From Saprospiraceae bacterium (lineage in GTDB: Bacteria > Bacteroidota > Bacteroidia > Chitinophagales > Saprospiraceae), in the NCBI GenBank assembly GCA_021738725.1, contig JAIPBE010000005.1:74174-138173 (forward strand): a DNA stretch of 64,000 bases, in the 5' to 3' direction. The notes below the pieces were generated by a model, which was not told the origin of the DNA, did no database searches, and saw nothing but the letters and a program-made list of their open reading frames with translations. The position numbers were made by a program, and so were the translations under genes. Positions 33,139 through 43,123 of this stretch are shown piece after piece (position 1 is the stretch's first letter; each line of letters begins with the position of its first letter).

Positions 33139-33247
33139 TTTCTCCTTTCTGATCTGTTCGCAAGCTACGTCTCTCCGTCCGGTATACAGCATATCACGCC
33201 TTTATTGATCGATGAAAAGCCTGTACATTCACTATAAATCCTGCAAT

Positions 33248-34249
33248 ATGATTCGTGGATGCGCTCTCCTACTGGTCTTATTCGGCCTTTTTTCATGTGA
33301 ACAGGCGCAACCGGTTCTTCCAGCACCTCCAGCCTATACACTGGTGATCCACGGGGGTGCCGGTGCGATCCAGAAAGCCAGTATGACAGCTGAATTAGAC
33401 AACCAGTACAGAGAAAAACTTCATGAGGCCCTCGATGCGGGTGAAGCCATCTTAAAGAGCGGTGGCACATCTCTGGATGCCGTTGTTGCTGCCATCCGGA
33501 TCATGGAAGACTCTCCCTTGTTCAATGCTGGAAAAGGTGCTGTATTTGCGCATGATGGCACCAATCAGATGGATGCCTCCATCATGGAGGGTAAAACTAT
33601 GCGGGCAGGAGCTGTTGGCGGGATCACGCAGGCCCGCAATCCCATCCTGGCCGCTCGCGCAGTCATGGAGCAATCAGAGCACGTCCTGCTCACTGGGAAA
33701 GGTGCTGACGAATTTGTTCTGGAAATCGGTCTGGATACAGCAGGAACCGACTATTTCTTCACCCAACGACGCTGGGACAGCTTGCAAAAGGTCTTGAAGA
33801 AGAATACCCCTGCCACGTCTTCTGATCAAAAATTTGGAACAGTCGGGGCGGTGGCCCTGGACGAGCATGGTAACCTTGCAGCCGGCACTTCGACCGGGGG
33901 AATGACTAACAAACGATGGAACCGCCTTGGTGACTCTCCCTTGATTGGTGCGGGCACGTATGCAGACAATCGGGCCTGTGCCATATCCTGTACCGGCCAT
34001 GGGGAGTACTTCATTCGGTATGCGATCGCACACGAACTGGCTGCACGCATGCGGCTACTTCACGTAGATCTGGATGCCACCGCCAACAGCTTGCTCAAAG
34101 ATGAGCTGTTTCCTGCCGGTGGAACGGGTGGGCTGATCGCTCTGGATAAAAAAGGCCAAGTCACGATGCCATTTACCACAGATGGTATGTATCGGGGGTA
34201 CACAAGACCAGGGGAACGTAAAGTGGCCATCTATGACCAGGAGGAATAA
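33248..34249 (+). CDS. Isoaspartyl peptidase/L-asparaginase, lipoprotein
   Basis: 333 aa from the ATG at 33248, chosen because it opens a lipoprotein signal ending in LFGLFSC (Cys17); the frame extends to 33212. An N-terminal-nucleophile hydrolase of the plant-type asparaginase family: LVIHGGAGAI near the start, PLFNAGKGAVFAHDG, MDASIMEG, and the self-cleavage site FGTVGAVALD, where Thr198 becomes the catalytic nucleophile. GTGGLIALD in the C-terminal part is also conserved. It cleaves isoaspartyl dipeptides, probably in the periplasm or on the outer membrane given the lipobox. Confidence 0.93.
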   Translation: MIRGCALLLVLFGLFSCEQAQPVLPAPPAYTLVIHGGAGAIQKASMTAELDNQYREKLHEALDAGEAILKSGGTSLDAVVAAIRIMEDSPLFNAGKGAVFAHDGTNQMDASIMEGKTMRAGAVGGITQARNPILAARAVMEQSEHVLLTGKGADEFVLEIGLDTAGTDYFFTQRRWDSLQKVLKKNTPATSSDQKFGTVGAVALDEHGNLAAGTSTGGMTNKRWNRLGDSPLIGAGTYADNRACAISCTGHGEYFIRYAIAHELAARMRLLHVDLDATANSLLKDELFPAGGTGGLIALDKKGQVTMPFTTDGMYRGYTRPGERKVAIYDQEE

Positions 34250-34331
34250 GGATCTGGCCTGGATTCCTGGGGTACACCACCAGCATTGTCCACCGGCTGA
34301 TGGTTGATCCTCTGAGGAGCCTGTTGGTGGC

Positions 34332-35111
34332 TCAGTACCTGGATCTACCCGATACATGCAACCGTTGCAGGATGGCACGAAGCAGGATCCAGCAATGGTT
34401 CAACAGATTGTGGAACCACCCGAAATGAGTCTGGAGGACATGATATCGGTCGATCAGTGATTCACGATGACGCTGACGGGAAAGTCCACCTGTCTCAAAT
34501 CTTGCTAGAATCATGTGTGTATGAATCGTTGCTCGACTTTTCTTGAGGCATTTGATCACCCAGTCAATGTCAGCACAAAGATTTTCTGAAATATAAGGAG
34601 TACATATTGACACTCGAGGCAAAAACGCCTGATGAGAAACAACCATCCCGTACCTGAGATCCTTCCACGATAAAGTGTCTGGCGTTTTCTGCGTCGTGAC
34701 TGAACTCCGGGTTCCCAGGACATCCCCATCCGGGTTGACCATCAGAACATCACCATAGAGAATGTCTGTTTCAGGGGTAACAAACTGCGCAAGCCTGGAC
34801 AGCACTTCCCGGCCTTCGATGAGATCCCCTGCATTAACAAACCAGACAAATTGGCCCCTGGCCATTGCCTGTCCTTTGTTCATTGCATCGTACAGCCCCT
34901 GATCGGGTTCGGATATCCATCTCAGTTGAGGGGCCGTTTGAGATTGCAAGAGTTCCAGAGTGCCATCATGGCTTGCACCATCGATCACCAGGTGTTCATA
35001 ATTGGAAAAATCCTGATCCTGCACACTTTGCAATGTGCGTCGGAGCGGTTCCACTGCATTATAACAGACTGTTATGATGCTAAACAGTGGTTCAGATGAC
35101 AAAACCGGCAT
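34332..35111 (-). CDS. Glycosyltransferase family 2 protein
   Basis: 259 aa, GT-A fold. The N-terminal block FSIITVCYNAVEPLRRTLQSV, then YEHLVIDGASHDGT, SEPDQGLYDAMNKG and WFVNAGDLI (equivalent to the DxD region) are those of the WcaA-like GT2 group. The C-terminal end is basic and amphipathic. Probably adds a sugar to an exopolysaccharide or O-antigen repeat unit. It lies downstream of a T9SS protein gene on the same strand. Confidence 0.88.
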   Translation of the reverse strand: MPVLSSEPLFSIITVCYNAVEPLRRTLQSVQDQDFSNYEHLVIDGASHDGTLELLQSQTAPQLRWISEPDQGLYDAMNKGQAMARGQFVWFVNAGDLIEGREVLSRLAQFVTPETDILYGDVLMVNPDGDVLGTRSSVTTQKTPDTLSWKDLRYGMVVSHQAFLPRVSICTPYISENLCADIDWVIKCLKKSRATIHTHMILARFETGGLSRQRHRESLIDRYHVLQTHFGWFHNLLNHCWILLRAILQRLHVSGRSRY

Positions 35112-35177
35112 AGCAGTAAAGGTAGAGGATTACAAAGTAGGAAGGAATGAATCAAAGTGATACCAGGACAAATACGA

Positions 35178-36056
35178 TCAACGAATCAGTGCAAATTCAC
35201 CAGTATATGCTCCTTTAGATCCATCCACAAAGATGACATCCATGACATAAACAAAGACTGCAGGATCCATGGCTTCACCTCTCCAGTTGCCGTCCCACCC
35301 CACCTGCGGATCATTCAGTAAAAAATGCTTGCCTTCCCACAAAAGGTTACCCCACCTGTCCCATACCTGCAGACGTTCTACTTCCAATACACCGACTCCA
35401 CTCCCATAGGGCTGAAGCAGATCGTTCAGTCCATCAAAATTGGGCGAAAAGGCATTGGGCACAAAGACATTTTTATCCGCCGTCACATCAATAGCAATGG
35501 ATAAAGACCTCGAGCATCCATTTGCATCTGTCAATGTGACTGTGTAGGCAACAACCATACCTGCCACAACGGTAGGATTTGAACATTGGGTGCAACTAAG
35601 ACCCTGAGATGGCGACCAAGAAAACACCAACGGTGGTGTTCCTCCCGAACCAGCTGCCAACAAGTTGATCACCTCGCCTACACCTGCTGTAAACGTATCC
35701 TGACCGATTTGTAAGATCAAACCTGGGGGTTCCTTGATATTGATATTGGTATCTTTCTGGCAACCCATTGCATCCTGAACGGATAAGATGTACGTCCCAG
35801 CCAAAAGGCTAAAAGATGGATTTGCATTGTAATTCAATCCGCCATCCGTTGAATACTGATAAGGAACAATCCCCCCACTTCCCCCAAGAGTCACGGAAGC
35901 CTGCTGGCCTGCACACAGCGGTGGCGATACCATAACGTCCAATTGCAGACTGTCACAATTGGCTTCTTGTTCGGACGTTTTGAAAGGCTCCTCTGCTATA
36001 GGGGCCCCAACTGAATTCATCAGGAGAAAAATGACATATATGAGGAAAAAACTCAT
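35178..36056 (-). CDS. T9SS type B sorting domain-containing protein (gliding motility-associated C-terminal domain)
   Basis: 292 aa. A signal-like hydrophobic N-terminus (residues 2-20) is followed by one SprB-like repeat (VSPPLCAGQQASVTLGG, then YQYSTDGG and YILSVQDAMGC) and a cysteine-containing segment with VTLTDANGC. The last 90 residues are the gliding motility-associated domain: VFVPNAFSPNFDGLND, LQVWDRWGNLLWEG, WDGNWRGEAMDPAVFVYV. Type B tails of this kind direct secretion by T9SS and non-covalent surface retention. It is short for the family, where repeat numbers are often much greater, and sits among glycosylation genes. Confidence 0.88.
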   Translation of the reverse strand: MSFFLIYVIFLLMNSVGAPIAEEPFKTSEQEANCDSLQLDVMVSPPLCAGQQASVTLGGSGGIVPYQYSTDGGLNYNANPSFSLLAGTYILSVQDAMGCQKDTNINIKEPPGLILQIGQDTFTAGVGEVINLLAAGSGGTPPLVFSWSPSQGLSCTQCSNPTVVAGMVVAYTVTLTDANGCSRSLSIAIDVTADKNVFVPNAFSPNFDGLNDLLQPYGSGVGVLEVERLQVWDRWGNLLWEGKHFLLNDPQVGWDGNWRGEAMDPAVFVYVMDVIFVDGSKGAYTGEFALIR

Positions 36057-36145
36057 TGATCAAAGATATCCAATCCGAACTGAACCCTTGCGTATCGAGA
36101 AGGAACCAACTGTTGAACAGGGAGACAAACAGCCGTAACCAGGCA

Positions 36146-37069
36146 CTAAAATTCTTGGGCTGGCTTTTGAAAAACAGCAAGGACAGTGCGTCCTTCAAAA
36201 AAAGGAGACATACACATTACCAACGACTTGTAGATTGGTCGTGGTACCCAACCCATCATTTTAGCCAGTTTGGGATGTGTGGAGCGCAATGATTCTCGTT
36301 TTAACAAGTACCAATTCTTCCATTCATCCATAGGTTGAATTTCAATTTTTATAGGATCCAGATTGAATTCTTGGCCAAGGCCTTCTAGCGCACGTGCATT
36401 CCAAAGTCCCATATGGTGCGGTGGCAAATTCAAGGGATCATATAGATGAAAACCAAAGATATAGGGATTTGAATTGGGTACACCAATCACCAACTTGCCT
36501 CCCGGTCTCAACAACTTGAGGTTGGATTGGACAAAAGACCGTACATCGGCAATATGCTCTAATACCTGAAAGCTGCTGACTACATCATATTGTGAAGCAT
36601 GATCTGCCGCCCATTGATGAAGGTCTTCATGGTGGATGGTCAACCTCTGACTTCTTCCCTTTTGAACGGCCAGCTCATTATATTCCAATCCTTCGGCCTT
36701 CAAACCGGCCTGCTTGGCCAGATGCACAAAAGCGCCACTTCCGCAACCGACATCCAGTAGGGATTCTCCCGAGGTCAGATATCGAAGCGCCCGTCGGTAT
36801 TCCCATTTATCTTCCCGATAATATCCGGAATAAGCCTGTTGTAGTTGTTCATAGAAAGCCGCATTTCCTGCCAGGGACTGAGGGGAAAAAAATCTGTATC
36901 CGGTCTCCAGACATGCATAGATCTCGATGCCACCGGCCGCACGCAAGTCATCTTCGACATCGATCCCAAGCTTGCGGTAGTCCGATATAATGCGTTCAAT
37001 ATCCAGATCTGCTACTTTCCTGACGTTTTCTCGACCGGTTAATGGGCACCTGACTAACTCTTGATTCAT
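36146..37069 (-). CDS. Class I SAM-dependent methyltransferase
   Basis: 307 aa. Motif I is LLDVGCGSGAFVHLA (about residues 104-118), followed by YDVVSSFQVLEHIADV (motif II region) and LLRPGGKLVIGVPNSNPY (motif III). An N-terminal extension with ETGYRFFSPQSLAG resembles methyltransferases of polysaccharide loci that act on sugars or sugar-nucleotides. A strong AAGGAG ribosome binding site precedes the ATG. Its promoter region is shared with the divergent YfhO gene. Confidence 0.88.
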   Translation of the reverse strand: MNQELVRCPLTGRENVRKVADLDIERIISDYRKLGIDVEDDLRAAGGIEIYACLETGYRFFSPQSLAGNAAFYEQLQQAYSGYYREDKWEYRRALRYLTSGESLLDVGCGSGAFVHLAKQAGLKAEGLEYNELAVQKGRSQRLTIHHEDLHQWAADHASQYDVVSSFQVLEHIADVRSFVQSNLKLLRPGGKLVIGVPNSNPYIFGFHLYDPLNLPPHHMGLWNARALEGLGQEFNLDPIKIEIQPMDEWKNWYLLKRESLRSTHPKLAKMMGWVPRPIYKSLVMCMSPFFEGRTVLAVFQKPAQEF

Positions 37070-37133
37070 ACTTTACTCCTTGACTATCTGCTCATTACAA
37101 TCACCTAACTGACGCTGGCATGACGAGTTCTGG

Positions 37134-37166
37134 TTGAAAGGCATTGCCACCTTTTCCATACATTTG
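37134..37166 (+). promoter_or_regulatory. Predicted promoter of YfhO gene (TTG-N22-TACATTTG)
   Basis: TTG at 37134-37136 and a perfect TAnnTTTG box at 37159-37166, 22 bp apart. The box lies 24 bp before the ATG at 37191, supporting that start against a longer frame from 37134. Confidence 0.5.
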
Positions 37167-37190
37167 GTCCAACATCGAGAAACTCAAATT

Positions 37191-39719
37191 ATGGTAAAGA
37201 TAATTGGTGCAAGGGTTTGGCCCCATCTGGTTGCCTACCTGGTCATGATCCTGGTCTCTTTCATGCTCTTCCGGCCCTATGTCCTGGAAAACAAGGTTCT
37301 TTCCCAAGGGGACAATCAGCGCGCCAAAGCCATGCAGACGGAGATCCAGAAATACCGGGCGATAGACGGGGAAGCGCCCTTATGGACGAATGCGATGTTC
37401 AGTGGCATGCCTGCATATATGATCTGGCATACCGCCCGGGGGAATATGCAACAATATGTCGGACGCGCATTGCTTTGGTTCCATGCCATTACCAAACCAC
37501 ATTATATCGTCCTCCTGGCCATGGCCATGTGCTATCTCGCCTTGTTTGCCTTCGGTGCCGACTGGCGGATCGCGCTGCTGGGCGGGATCAGTTATGGCAT
37601 TTCGACATATTTTGTTGATCTGGCTGAAGCGGGCCACAGCACCAAGATGCTGGCAATGGCCTATCTCCCCGGCGTTTGGGCGGCGGCCATGTTACTGATC
37701 AAACGAAAATGGCTTTTGGGGACCGGATTGATGAGTTTGATGGTCGGCCTACAGATCCAGGCCAACCACATTCAGATCACATATTATACTTTTCTCCTCC
37801 TCGGTGTCGGTATGATATTCTACGGTGTTCAATCCTTTAAAAGTGGTCAGTTGAAAGCCTTCGCCACCGCCCTGGGATTGATGGCCGCAGCTACCGGACT
37901 GGGAGTGGCCAGTAATATGGCCACTCTGTGGCCCACCTGGGAATATTCCAAGGAAACCATTCGGGGAACCTCCGAATTGAAGGCGAAAGCAAACTCCGGC
38001 GGAGGGCTTGACAAGGACTATGCTTTTGCATGGAGTTACGGCATTGGAGAGTCTTCTACCCTGCTGGTACCCAATGCCTATGGTGGAGGAGCCTCCCAAA
38101 CGTTTGAAGGCACCGAGACCTACAAACGGATCTTCCCGAATATGGTGCAGAATTTCACCCGACAGGGCATGTCCCGTCAGGAGGCTGTCAAAAGTGCCGA
38201 GCAGCAGGTAAGCGCCTTGTTCTATCACGGAGAACAATCCTTTGTCGGTGTGGCCATTTACTTCGGAGCCGGATTGATCTTCCTCTTTGTACTGGGCATT
38301 CTGCTCGTTGGTGGACCTGTCCGATGGTGGCTGATCACAGCTACAGCTTTTGCCCTGACCATCGCCTGGGGAAAACATTTTTTCCTGAATGACCTGTTAT
38401 TCGACTACTTCCCGCTATTCAACAAGTTCCGGGCTGTCTCCATGGCATTGGGCCTCAGCCACTTCGCCCTTGTCTTGCTAGCCATGCTCGGCCTTCAGCA
38501 ATTTCTGAACAGCACAGATAGGGAGCGATCGCTGAAAGCCCTTTACACCGCTGCCGGTGTGACGGGAGCACTGACCCTCCTGATCCTGATCGCGGGAGGT
38601 ATGATGAATATGACGGGAGCAAATGATGAAGCAGTCGGCGCAGATCTCGCCAGGATCCTGCAGGCAGATCGTGCCTCCGTTTTAAGGAGTGATGCCTTCC
38701 GCAGTCTGGGCATCATCCTGCTGACAGCTGGTGTACTCTGGGCCTATTTGAAAGATAAACTCAAACTCACTCCCGCTCTCCTCCTAGTCGGTGCGGTAGT
38801 TGTCGGCGATGTATGGATGGTGGATTCACGCATCCTCTTTCCGGCCAAATATGAATCTGAACGTACGGCTGAAGCCGATCCTCAGCCGTCACAGGCAGAT
38901 CTGTCTATCCTGGATGATCCGGACCCGTATTTCCGGGTCCTGGATATGACAACCAATCCTTTTGTCAATGCCAAAACCAGCTTATTCCATAAAAGTCTCG
39001 GGGGGTATCACGCAGCAAAACTGATGCGTTATCAGGAATTGATTGAAGCCTATTTGATGAATCCCGGACAACATCTGGATATCCTCCGGATGCTGAATAC
39101 CAAATACATACTTCAACAACAGGAAAACAGGTCGATTCCCGTGCCGATCGATCACCCCTTCGGAAATGCGTGGTTTGTCAACACCTTGTCTACCGTGTCT
39201 GATGCCGATCAGGAACTGGCGGATATCGCGCTGGTGCCTTTGCAGATCACTGCTGTCATTCAGGAGCAGAATCTGCCTGAAGGATGGAAAACGGCTTACA
39301 AAACCGATTCACTGACCCGTGTTCGGTTGACTTCCTACCATCCGGATACGTTGACATATCAATACTCCAACAACTATGAAGGGTTTCTGGTATTCTCCGA
39401 AGTATATTATCCACCAGCAAAAGGATGGCAACTTTATCTGAATGGGGAGCCATTCGATGATTTTGTCAAAGTTGATTACCTCCTCAGGGGTGTCCGAGTG
39501 CCCGCAGGTCAAAACCAGGAGATCACGATGGTCTTCCATCCACAGTCTGTATACACCGGTCAGAAGATAGCTTTGGCTGGTTCAATTCTCAGCTTCCTGA
39601 TCCTGTTTGCCGGGCTCTGGCAGTTCTTTCGCAAGGAAGAAATCCCCGAGGCCGTGACCCTGCATGAACCAGTGCATGCACCGTCTGATAAAGGGTCTAG
39701 AAAGAAGAAACGTTCCTAG
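37191..39719 (+). CDS. YfhO family multi-spanning membrane protein
   Basis: 842 aa from the ATG at 37191. Many membrane helices in the first two thirds (starting with VAYLVMILVSFMLF), with a large extracytoplasmic loop containing AMFSGMPAYMIWH and TLWPTWEYSKETIRG, then a soluble region (about 575-790: YFRVLDMTTNPF, MLNTKYILQQQEN, GFLVFSEVYYPPAKGWQLYLNG) and a last helix before a basic tail. YfhO-type proteins are GT-C-like and are linked to glycosylation of lipoteichoic acid in Firmicutes; the Bacteroidota substrate is not known. Position inside the polysaccharide region fits a glycosylation role. Its 3' end overlaps the convergent glycosyltransferase by 4 bp. Confidence 0.88.
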   Translation: MVKIIGARVWPHLVAYLVMILVSFMLFRPYVLENKVLSQGDNQRAKAMQTEIQKYRAIDGEAPLWTNAMFSGMPAYMIWHTARGNMQQYVGRALLWFHAITKPHYIVLLAMAMCYLALFAFGADWRIALLGGISYGISTYFVDLAEAGHSTKMLAMAYLPGVWAAAMLLIKRKWLLGTGLMSLMVGLQIQANHIQITYYTFLLLGVGMIFYGVQSFKSGQLKAFATALGLMAAATGLGVASNMATLWPTWEYSKETIRGTSELKAKANSGGGLDKDYAFAWSYGIGESSTLLVPNAYGGGASQTFEGTETYKRIFPNMVQNFTRQGMSRQEAVKSAEQQVSALFYHGEQSFVGVAIYFGAGLIFLFVLGILLVGGPVRWWLITATAFALTIAWGKHFFLNDLLFDYFPLFNKFRAVSMALGLSHFALVLLAMLGLQQFLNSTDRERSLKALYTAAGVTGALTLLILIAGGMMNMTGANDEAVGADLARILQADRASVLRSDAFRSLGIILLTAGVLWAYLKDKLKLTPALLLVGAVVVGDVWMVDSRILFPAKYESERTAEADPQPSQADLSILDDPDPYFRVLDMTTNPFVNAKTSLFHKSLGGYHAAKLMRYQELIEAYLMNPGQHLDILRMLNTKYILQQQENRSIPVPIDHPFGNAWFVNTLSTVSDADQELADIALVPLQITAVIQEQNLPEGWKTAYKTDSLTRVRLTSYHPDTLTYQYSNNYEGFLVFSEVYYPPAKGWQLYLNGEPFDDFVKVDYLLRGVRVPAGQNQEITMVFHPQSVYTGQKIALAGSILSFLILFAGLWQFFRKEEIPEAVTLHEPVHAPSDKGSRKKKRS

Positions 39720-40861
39720 GGCTTTTGTGTCTCCAGGTACGCGACTACAGGTGATAGTTTTGCTGTCCAGGACAAACGCTCCTGAGCATCTGTCCGCATG
39801 GTCGTAAAGTATACCGGATCTTGCCCGGATATATCCTGGTAAAAAGCAAGTACGGATCGTGGGTCAACCGGTGTCTCATTGGCCGGAACAACCAGACAAT
39901 AGGGATAGTCTTCCAGAAAGTCATGATCCTTGTACCCAAGGAGAAAAGGAAGTCCCCTTGCAGCGAACTCCCTGGCTTTCAATGTTGTGGTCTGGCCGTC
40001 TGCAACTCCAGTGCGATGCATTCCCAGACTGGCGATCCCTACATGACACTGTGCAATGAGTTCGTCCAGTGCTGCTCCCTGGATAAATCCATGAAAGGTG
40101 ACGATATCGGCAACGTCAAGGTCATTGACCAGATCCCGGAGATTTTGCTCCTCTTTCCCCGATCCCGCGATCTCAAAACGGATCTTTTCGGTGTGATTCA
40201 AGAGCTTCCATTCCGCCATACCCCGGATCATTCGATCGTACCCATGCCAGATGTTCAGATTGGCCAGACCAAGGATCCTGAATGGAGGCTGTGGTGGTGC
40301 TTCCAGGATGGGTGTGATGGATTCCGGGTCCACTCCGTTATCCGTTTCTAATGTCGGTATTCCACGAATGCGGGACAATCGGGAAAAGGTCACGATCCGA
40401 TCGACTATCCGCGGTAAAAAGACAAAACAGAATTGGTCGAGCCAGACCTGGACTTTCACTTTCAATGGAGCATCCCGAAATTCAGGCCGATACGGATAGG
40501 TTGGCAACTCCAGGATGAACCGATGATGGGACTGCTCTTTCCGCCAACGCCACAAATGCCAGATCAATACCGGATTGAGTAAAAAATGACGCATATAAAT
40601 GGCGTCATAGCCTTTTGCCAGGATCAAATCGAAAATACCCTGATTGGTATAGATTGCCCGTTGGCGAGAAGACCCAAACGTCTGACGTTCGAATGTCCCG
40701 TCATACTTTTCTAGGATGGCCTCCTTTCCCTGGATGTAGAATAGATCGACTGTCCAACCATCCGTCTGCGCCAGGGCTTTGGCCTGGGCTTTCACCTTCC
40801 GGAACAGCCCGCCAGTGGCCGGGATGTTGAAGTCGATCTTGGTAAAAAAAAGGACCTTCAT
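39716..40861 (-). CDS. Glycosyltransferase (GT4-like)
   Basis: 381 aa, GT-B type. N-terminal strand VLFFTKIDFNIPATGGLFRK; the C-terminal domain has FRILGLANLNIWHGYDRMI, FEIAGSGKEEQNL, VTFHGFIQG and IASLGMHRTGVADGQTTTLKAREFAARGLPF, read here as the donor-binding block. It is the last gene of the operon methyltransferase-GT4-wecB-GT4 (43830 to 39716), starting 2 bp after the wecB stop. Acceptor and sugar unknown. Confidence 0.85.
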   Translation of the reverse strand: MKVLFFTKIDFNIPATGGLFRKVKAQAKALAQTDGWTVDLFYIQGKEAILEKYDGTFERQTFGSSRQRAIYTNQGIFDLILAKGYDAIYMRHFLLNPVLIWHLWRWRKEQSHHRFILELPTYPYRPEFRDAPLKVKVQVWLDQFCFVFLPRIVDRIVTFSRLSRIRGIPTLETDNGVDPESITPILEAPPQPPFRILGLANLNIWHGYDRMIRGMAEWKLLNHTEKIRFEIAGSGKEEQNLRDLVNDLDVADIVTFHGFIQGAALDELIAQCHVGIASLGMHRTGVADGQTTTLKAREFAARGLPFLLGYKDHDFLEDYPYCLVVPANETPVDPRSVLAFYQDISGQDPVYFTTMRTDAQERLSWTAKLSPVVAYLETQKP

Positions 40862-40863
40862 AA

Positions 40864-41961
40864 TTATCCTACCAGTCTGTTGCGAAGAACAGAGGCAATT
40901 CGCTCAGATGCCCTCCCATCCCACAATGGTGGCACAGCTCCCTTTTTGTACTGACCCTTCCTGATCTGTTGGAGATAGTCTGATATGATGGGTATATCAA
41001 ATGGCACCAGCGTATTCGATCCGGGATCCAGGGTAGAAGGTCGCTCGGTATTGGGCCGGAGGGTCAGGCAGGGAACCTGCCGAAAAGTAGTCTCCTCCTG
41101 GATCCCACCGCTATCCGTCACCACGACCATTGCATGCTTGATCAGTTTTTGAAAGGCAAAATAGCCCATTGGCTCCGTGAGGGTCAGCGCGTCCATCCCT
41201 TCCCATTCATCCAGAAGACCGAAGGTCTGCAGTTGTTTACGCGTTCGAGGATGGATCGGGAAAATGATGCGCCCGACAGATGTCATTTCACGGATCAATG
41301 CCGTGAGTTTGACCATGGCATCTCGATCATCCACAGTGGCCGGCCGATGCATGGTCATCAGGATGTATGTGGACGGGGTCAGAGCATGGTCATTCAAGAC
41401 GGAAGAGGCATCAATGCGTTCTTCAAATCCGACCAGTGTGTCGATCATGGTATTGCCCACGAGGTGTACTCGATCCATTGGGATATTCTCGCGTTCCAGA
41501 TTGGTCAAACCACTTTTTTCTGTGACAAAGAGCAATTCGGAGATATGATCCGTCAGAATGCGATTATGCTCTTCCGGCATCCCTTTGTCTTCTGACCGAA
41601 GTCCCGATTCAATGTGGCCGATCGGAATACCGCATTTATTGGCAGTCAAGGCTGCTGCGAGCGTCGAATTGACATCTCCCGGAACCAGAACCATGGCGGG
41701 TTTGTGCTCCAAAAACAAAGTCTCCAATCCCAGCAGAATATCGGCCATTTGGCCCGTTGGACTGGTATGTTTCAATTCCAGTCGATGGTCTGGTTCGAGG
41801 TCAAACTGGCGAAAGAATACACCCGCCATATTGAGATCATAGTGTTGTCCGGTATGGATCAATTCGTGTCGAAAACCCGCCTCTTCAAAGACCCGATTAA
41901 ACTGGGTCACTTTGATAAAATTGGGCCGGGTGCCGACAATGGTAATAAGGAGGGGGCGCAT
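40864..41961 (-). CDS. wecB: UDP-N-acetylglucosamine 2-epimerase (non-hydrolysing)
   Basis: 365 aa from the ATG at 41961. The upstream gene's TGA at 41965-41963 is separated from this ATG by one base, favouring this start over an overlapping one at 42006. WecB converts UDP-GlcNAc to UDP-ManNAc, a precursor of surface polysaccharides. Family motifs: IVGTRPNFIKV, HTGQHYD, VPGDVNSTLA, HIESGLRSEDKGMPEEHNR, LLFVTE, VGNTMID and VTDSGGIQEE. It sits within a glycosyltransferase operon. Confidence 0.96.
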   Translation of the reverse strand: MRPLLITIVGTRPNFIKVTQFNRVFEEAGFRHELIHTGQHYDLNMAGVFFRQFDLEPDHRLELKHTSPTGQMADILLGLETLFLEHKPAMVLVPGDVNSTLAAALTANKCGIPIGHIESGLRSEDKGMPEEHNRILTDHISELLFVTEKSGLTNLERENIPMDRVHLVGNTMIDTLVGFEERIDASSVLNDHALTPSTYILMTMHRPATVDDRDAMVKLTALIREMTSVGRIIFPIHPRTRKQLQTFGLLDEWEGMDALTLTEPMGYFAFQKLIKHAMVVVTDSGGIQEETTFRQVPCLTLRPNTERPSTLDPGSNTLVPFDIPIISDYLQQIRKGQYKKGAVPPLWDGRASERIASVLRNRLVG

Positions 41962-41962
41962 A

Positions 41963-43123
41963 TCAGGATGTTCCAATTCGTGTGATCTGACGTTCATAAA
42001 TATCATTCAGATGGTCAAGATGCCCATCTCTGGAGAACAATTGTTCCACTTTTTCTCGATTCTGTTTTTGCAGGGGCCAGTCAGAAATAGTCTGCAGCGC
42101 CTGTACATAGGCATCAATATCACGTTCTTTGACAAGAAAACCATTTATACCATCTTCTACCAATTCCGGGATGCCGGAGTGAAGTGTGGAAACTATTGGT
42201 AGTTCCATGGCCATCGCTTCCATGATGGCATTGGGAATTCCTTCCTGATCACCTGAGTCCAGAGGAGTCACTGAATGATGGACAAAGACATTAGCAGAAT
42301 CCATCAACTCCCTGCTTTTTGACGGGGTAACCAGGCCCGGAAACTCAATGATGTGATCGAGCCCCAACTGCTGAGCAAGGCGTTGACTATCGATCAATGT
42401 GGGGCCATCGCCTGCAAGAATCAAACGGACCTCCCTGGTCTCGGGCAAACTGGCAACATAGCGCGCAAATGCCTGAATCGTATAGATGTGCCCTTTCTTA
42501 GCTGTAAATGAAGAAACTTGCAGAAATGTGATTGGATTCGGTTGGGGACTCTCATGTGAAGCCCGTTTGAAGAAGGCCAAATCTGTCCCATAATAGAGGA
42601 TCTGATGTTTTGGGATGGGCCCGATAGCCCCTTCCATCCTCGCTGACATATTGTTCGAAACAAAAATAGGCGTGACGTCCTTTCTATCTAAAACTACCCG
42701 GCATTGACGACGATACCTTGCTGATCTCAGTTTCATCGATGCGTCGTATCCATGGAAACTCAGTATCACAGGTATGCTGTTTTCGGGCCAATTCGAGAGA
42801 AATATCCACCCTTGTCCTCCGAAATGCACATGAATCAGATCTGGCTTGAAAGCCTGAATTGTTTGAGCAATCGTCCGACGTATCCGACCGCTCCTAAAAG
42901 CCCACAGCCAGTTCTCATCTTGAAATCGACGAATCTGTTTGGCAATGAAACGATTGTCATGCAAGGGGACCAATTGTACATTCGAAAATGGAAATCGGTC
43001 CTCATTTGACCGTTCTGTGGTCATTACCAACACTTCATGTTGGTCGGCGATAGCCTTTATCTCATTATAGACAAACGTCAGGGTCGGGGCGGCGAATTCG
43101 CGGATAAAAACAAGTATTCTCAT
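41963..43123 (-). CDS. Glycosyltransferase family 4 protein
   Basis: 386 aa from the ATG at 43123, which overlaps the upstream methyltransferase TGA by four bases (ATGA); a longer frame to 43153 is less likely. GT-B fold: VILSFHGYDASMK, FLQVSSFTAKKGHIYTIQAF, LILAGDGP, IIEFPGLV, and the donor-binding block GDQEGIPNAIMEAMAMELPIV with E-x7-E. Resembles colanic-acid-type or WbnK-like transferases. Third from the end in the operon with wecB. Confidence 0.9.
   Translation of the reverse strand: MRILVFIREFAAPTLTFVYNEIKAIADQHEVLVMTTERSNEDRFPFSNVQLVPLHDNRFIAKQIRRFQDENWLWAFRSGRIRRTIAQTIQAFKPDLIHVHFGGQGWIFLSNWPENSIPVILSFHGYDASMKLRSARYRRQCRVVLDRKDVTPIFVSNNMSARMEGAIGPIPKHQILYYGTDLAFFKRASHESPQPNPITFLQVSSFTAKKGHIYTIQAFARYVASLPETREVRLILAGDGPTLIDSQRLAQQLGLDHIIEFPGLVTPSKSRELMDSANVFVHHSVTPLDSGDQEGIPNAIMEAMAMELPIVSTLHSGIPELVEDGINGFLVKERDIDAYVQALQTISDWPLQKQNREKVEQLFSRDGHLDHLNDIYERQITRIGTS

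Noticed and set aside
37749..38378. A 209-codon minus-strand open frame
   Set aside because: Antisense to the YfhO gene; no signal, motif or domain, and the real gene has an excellent promoter.
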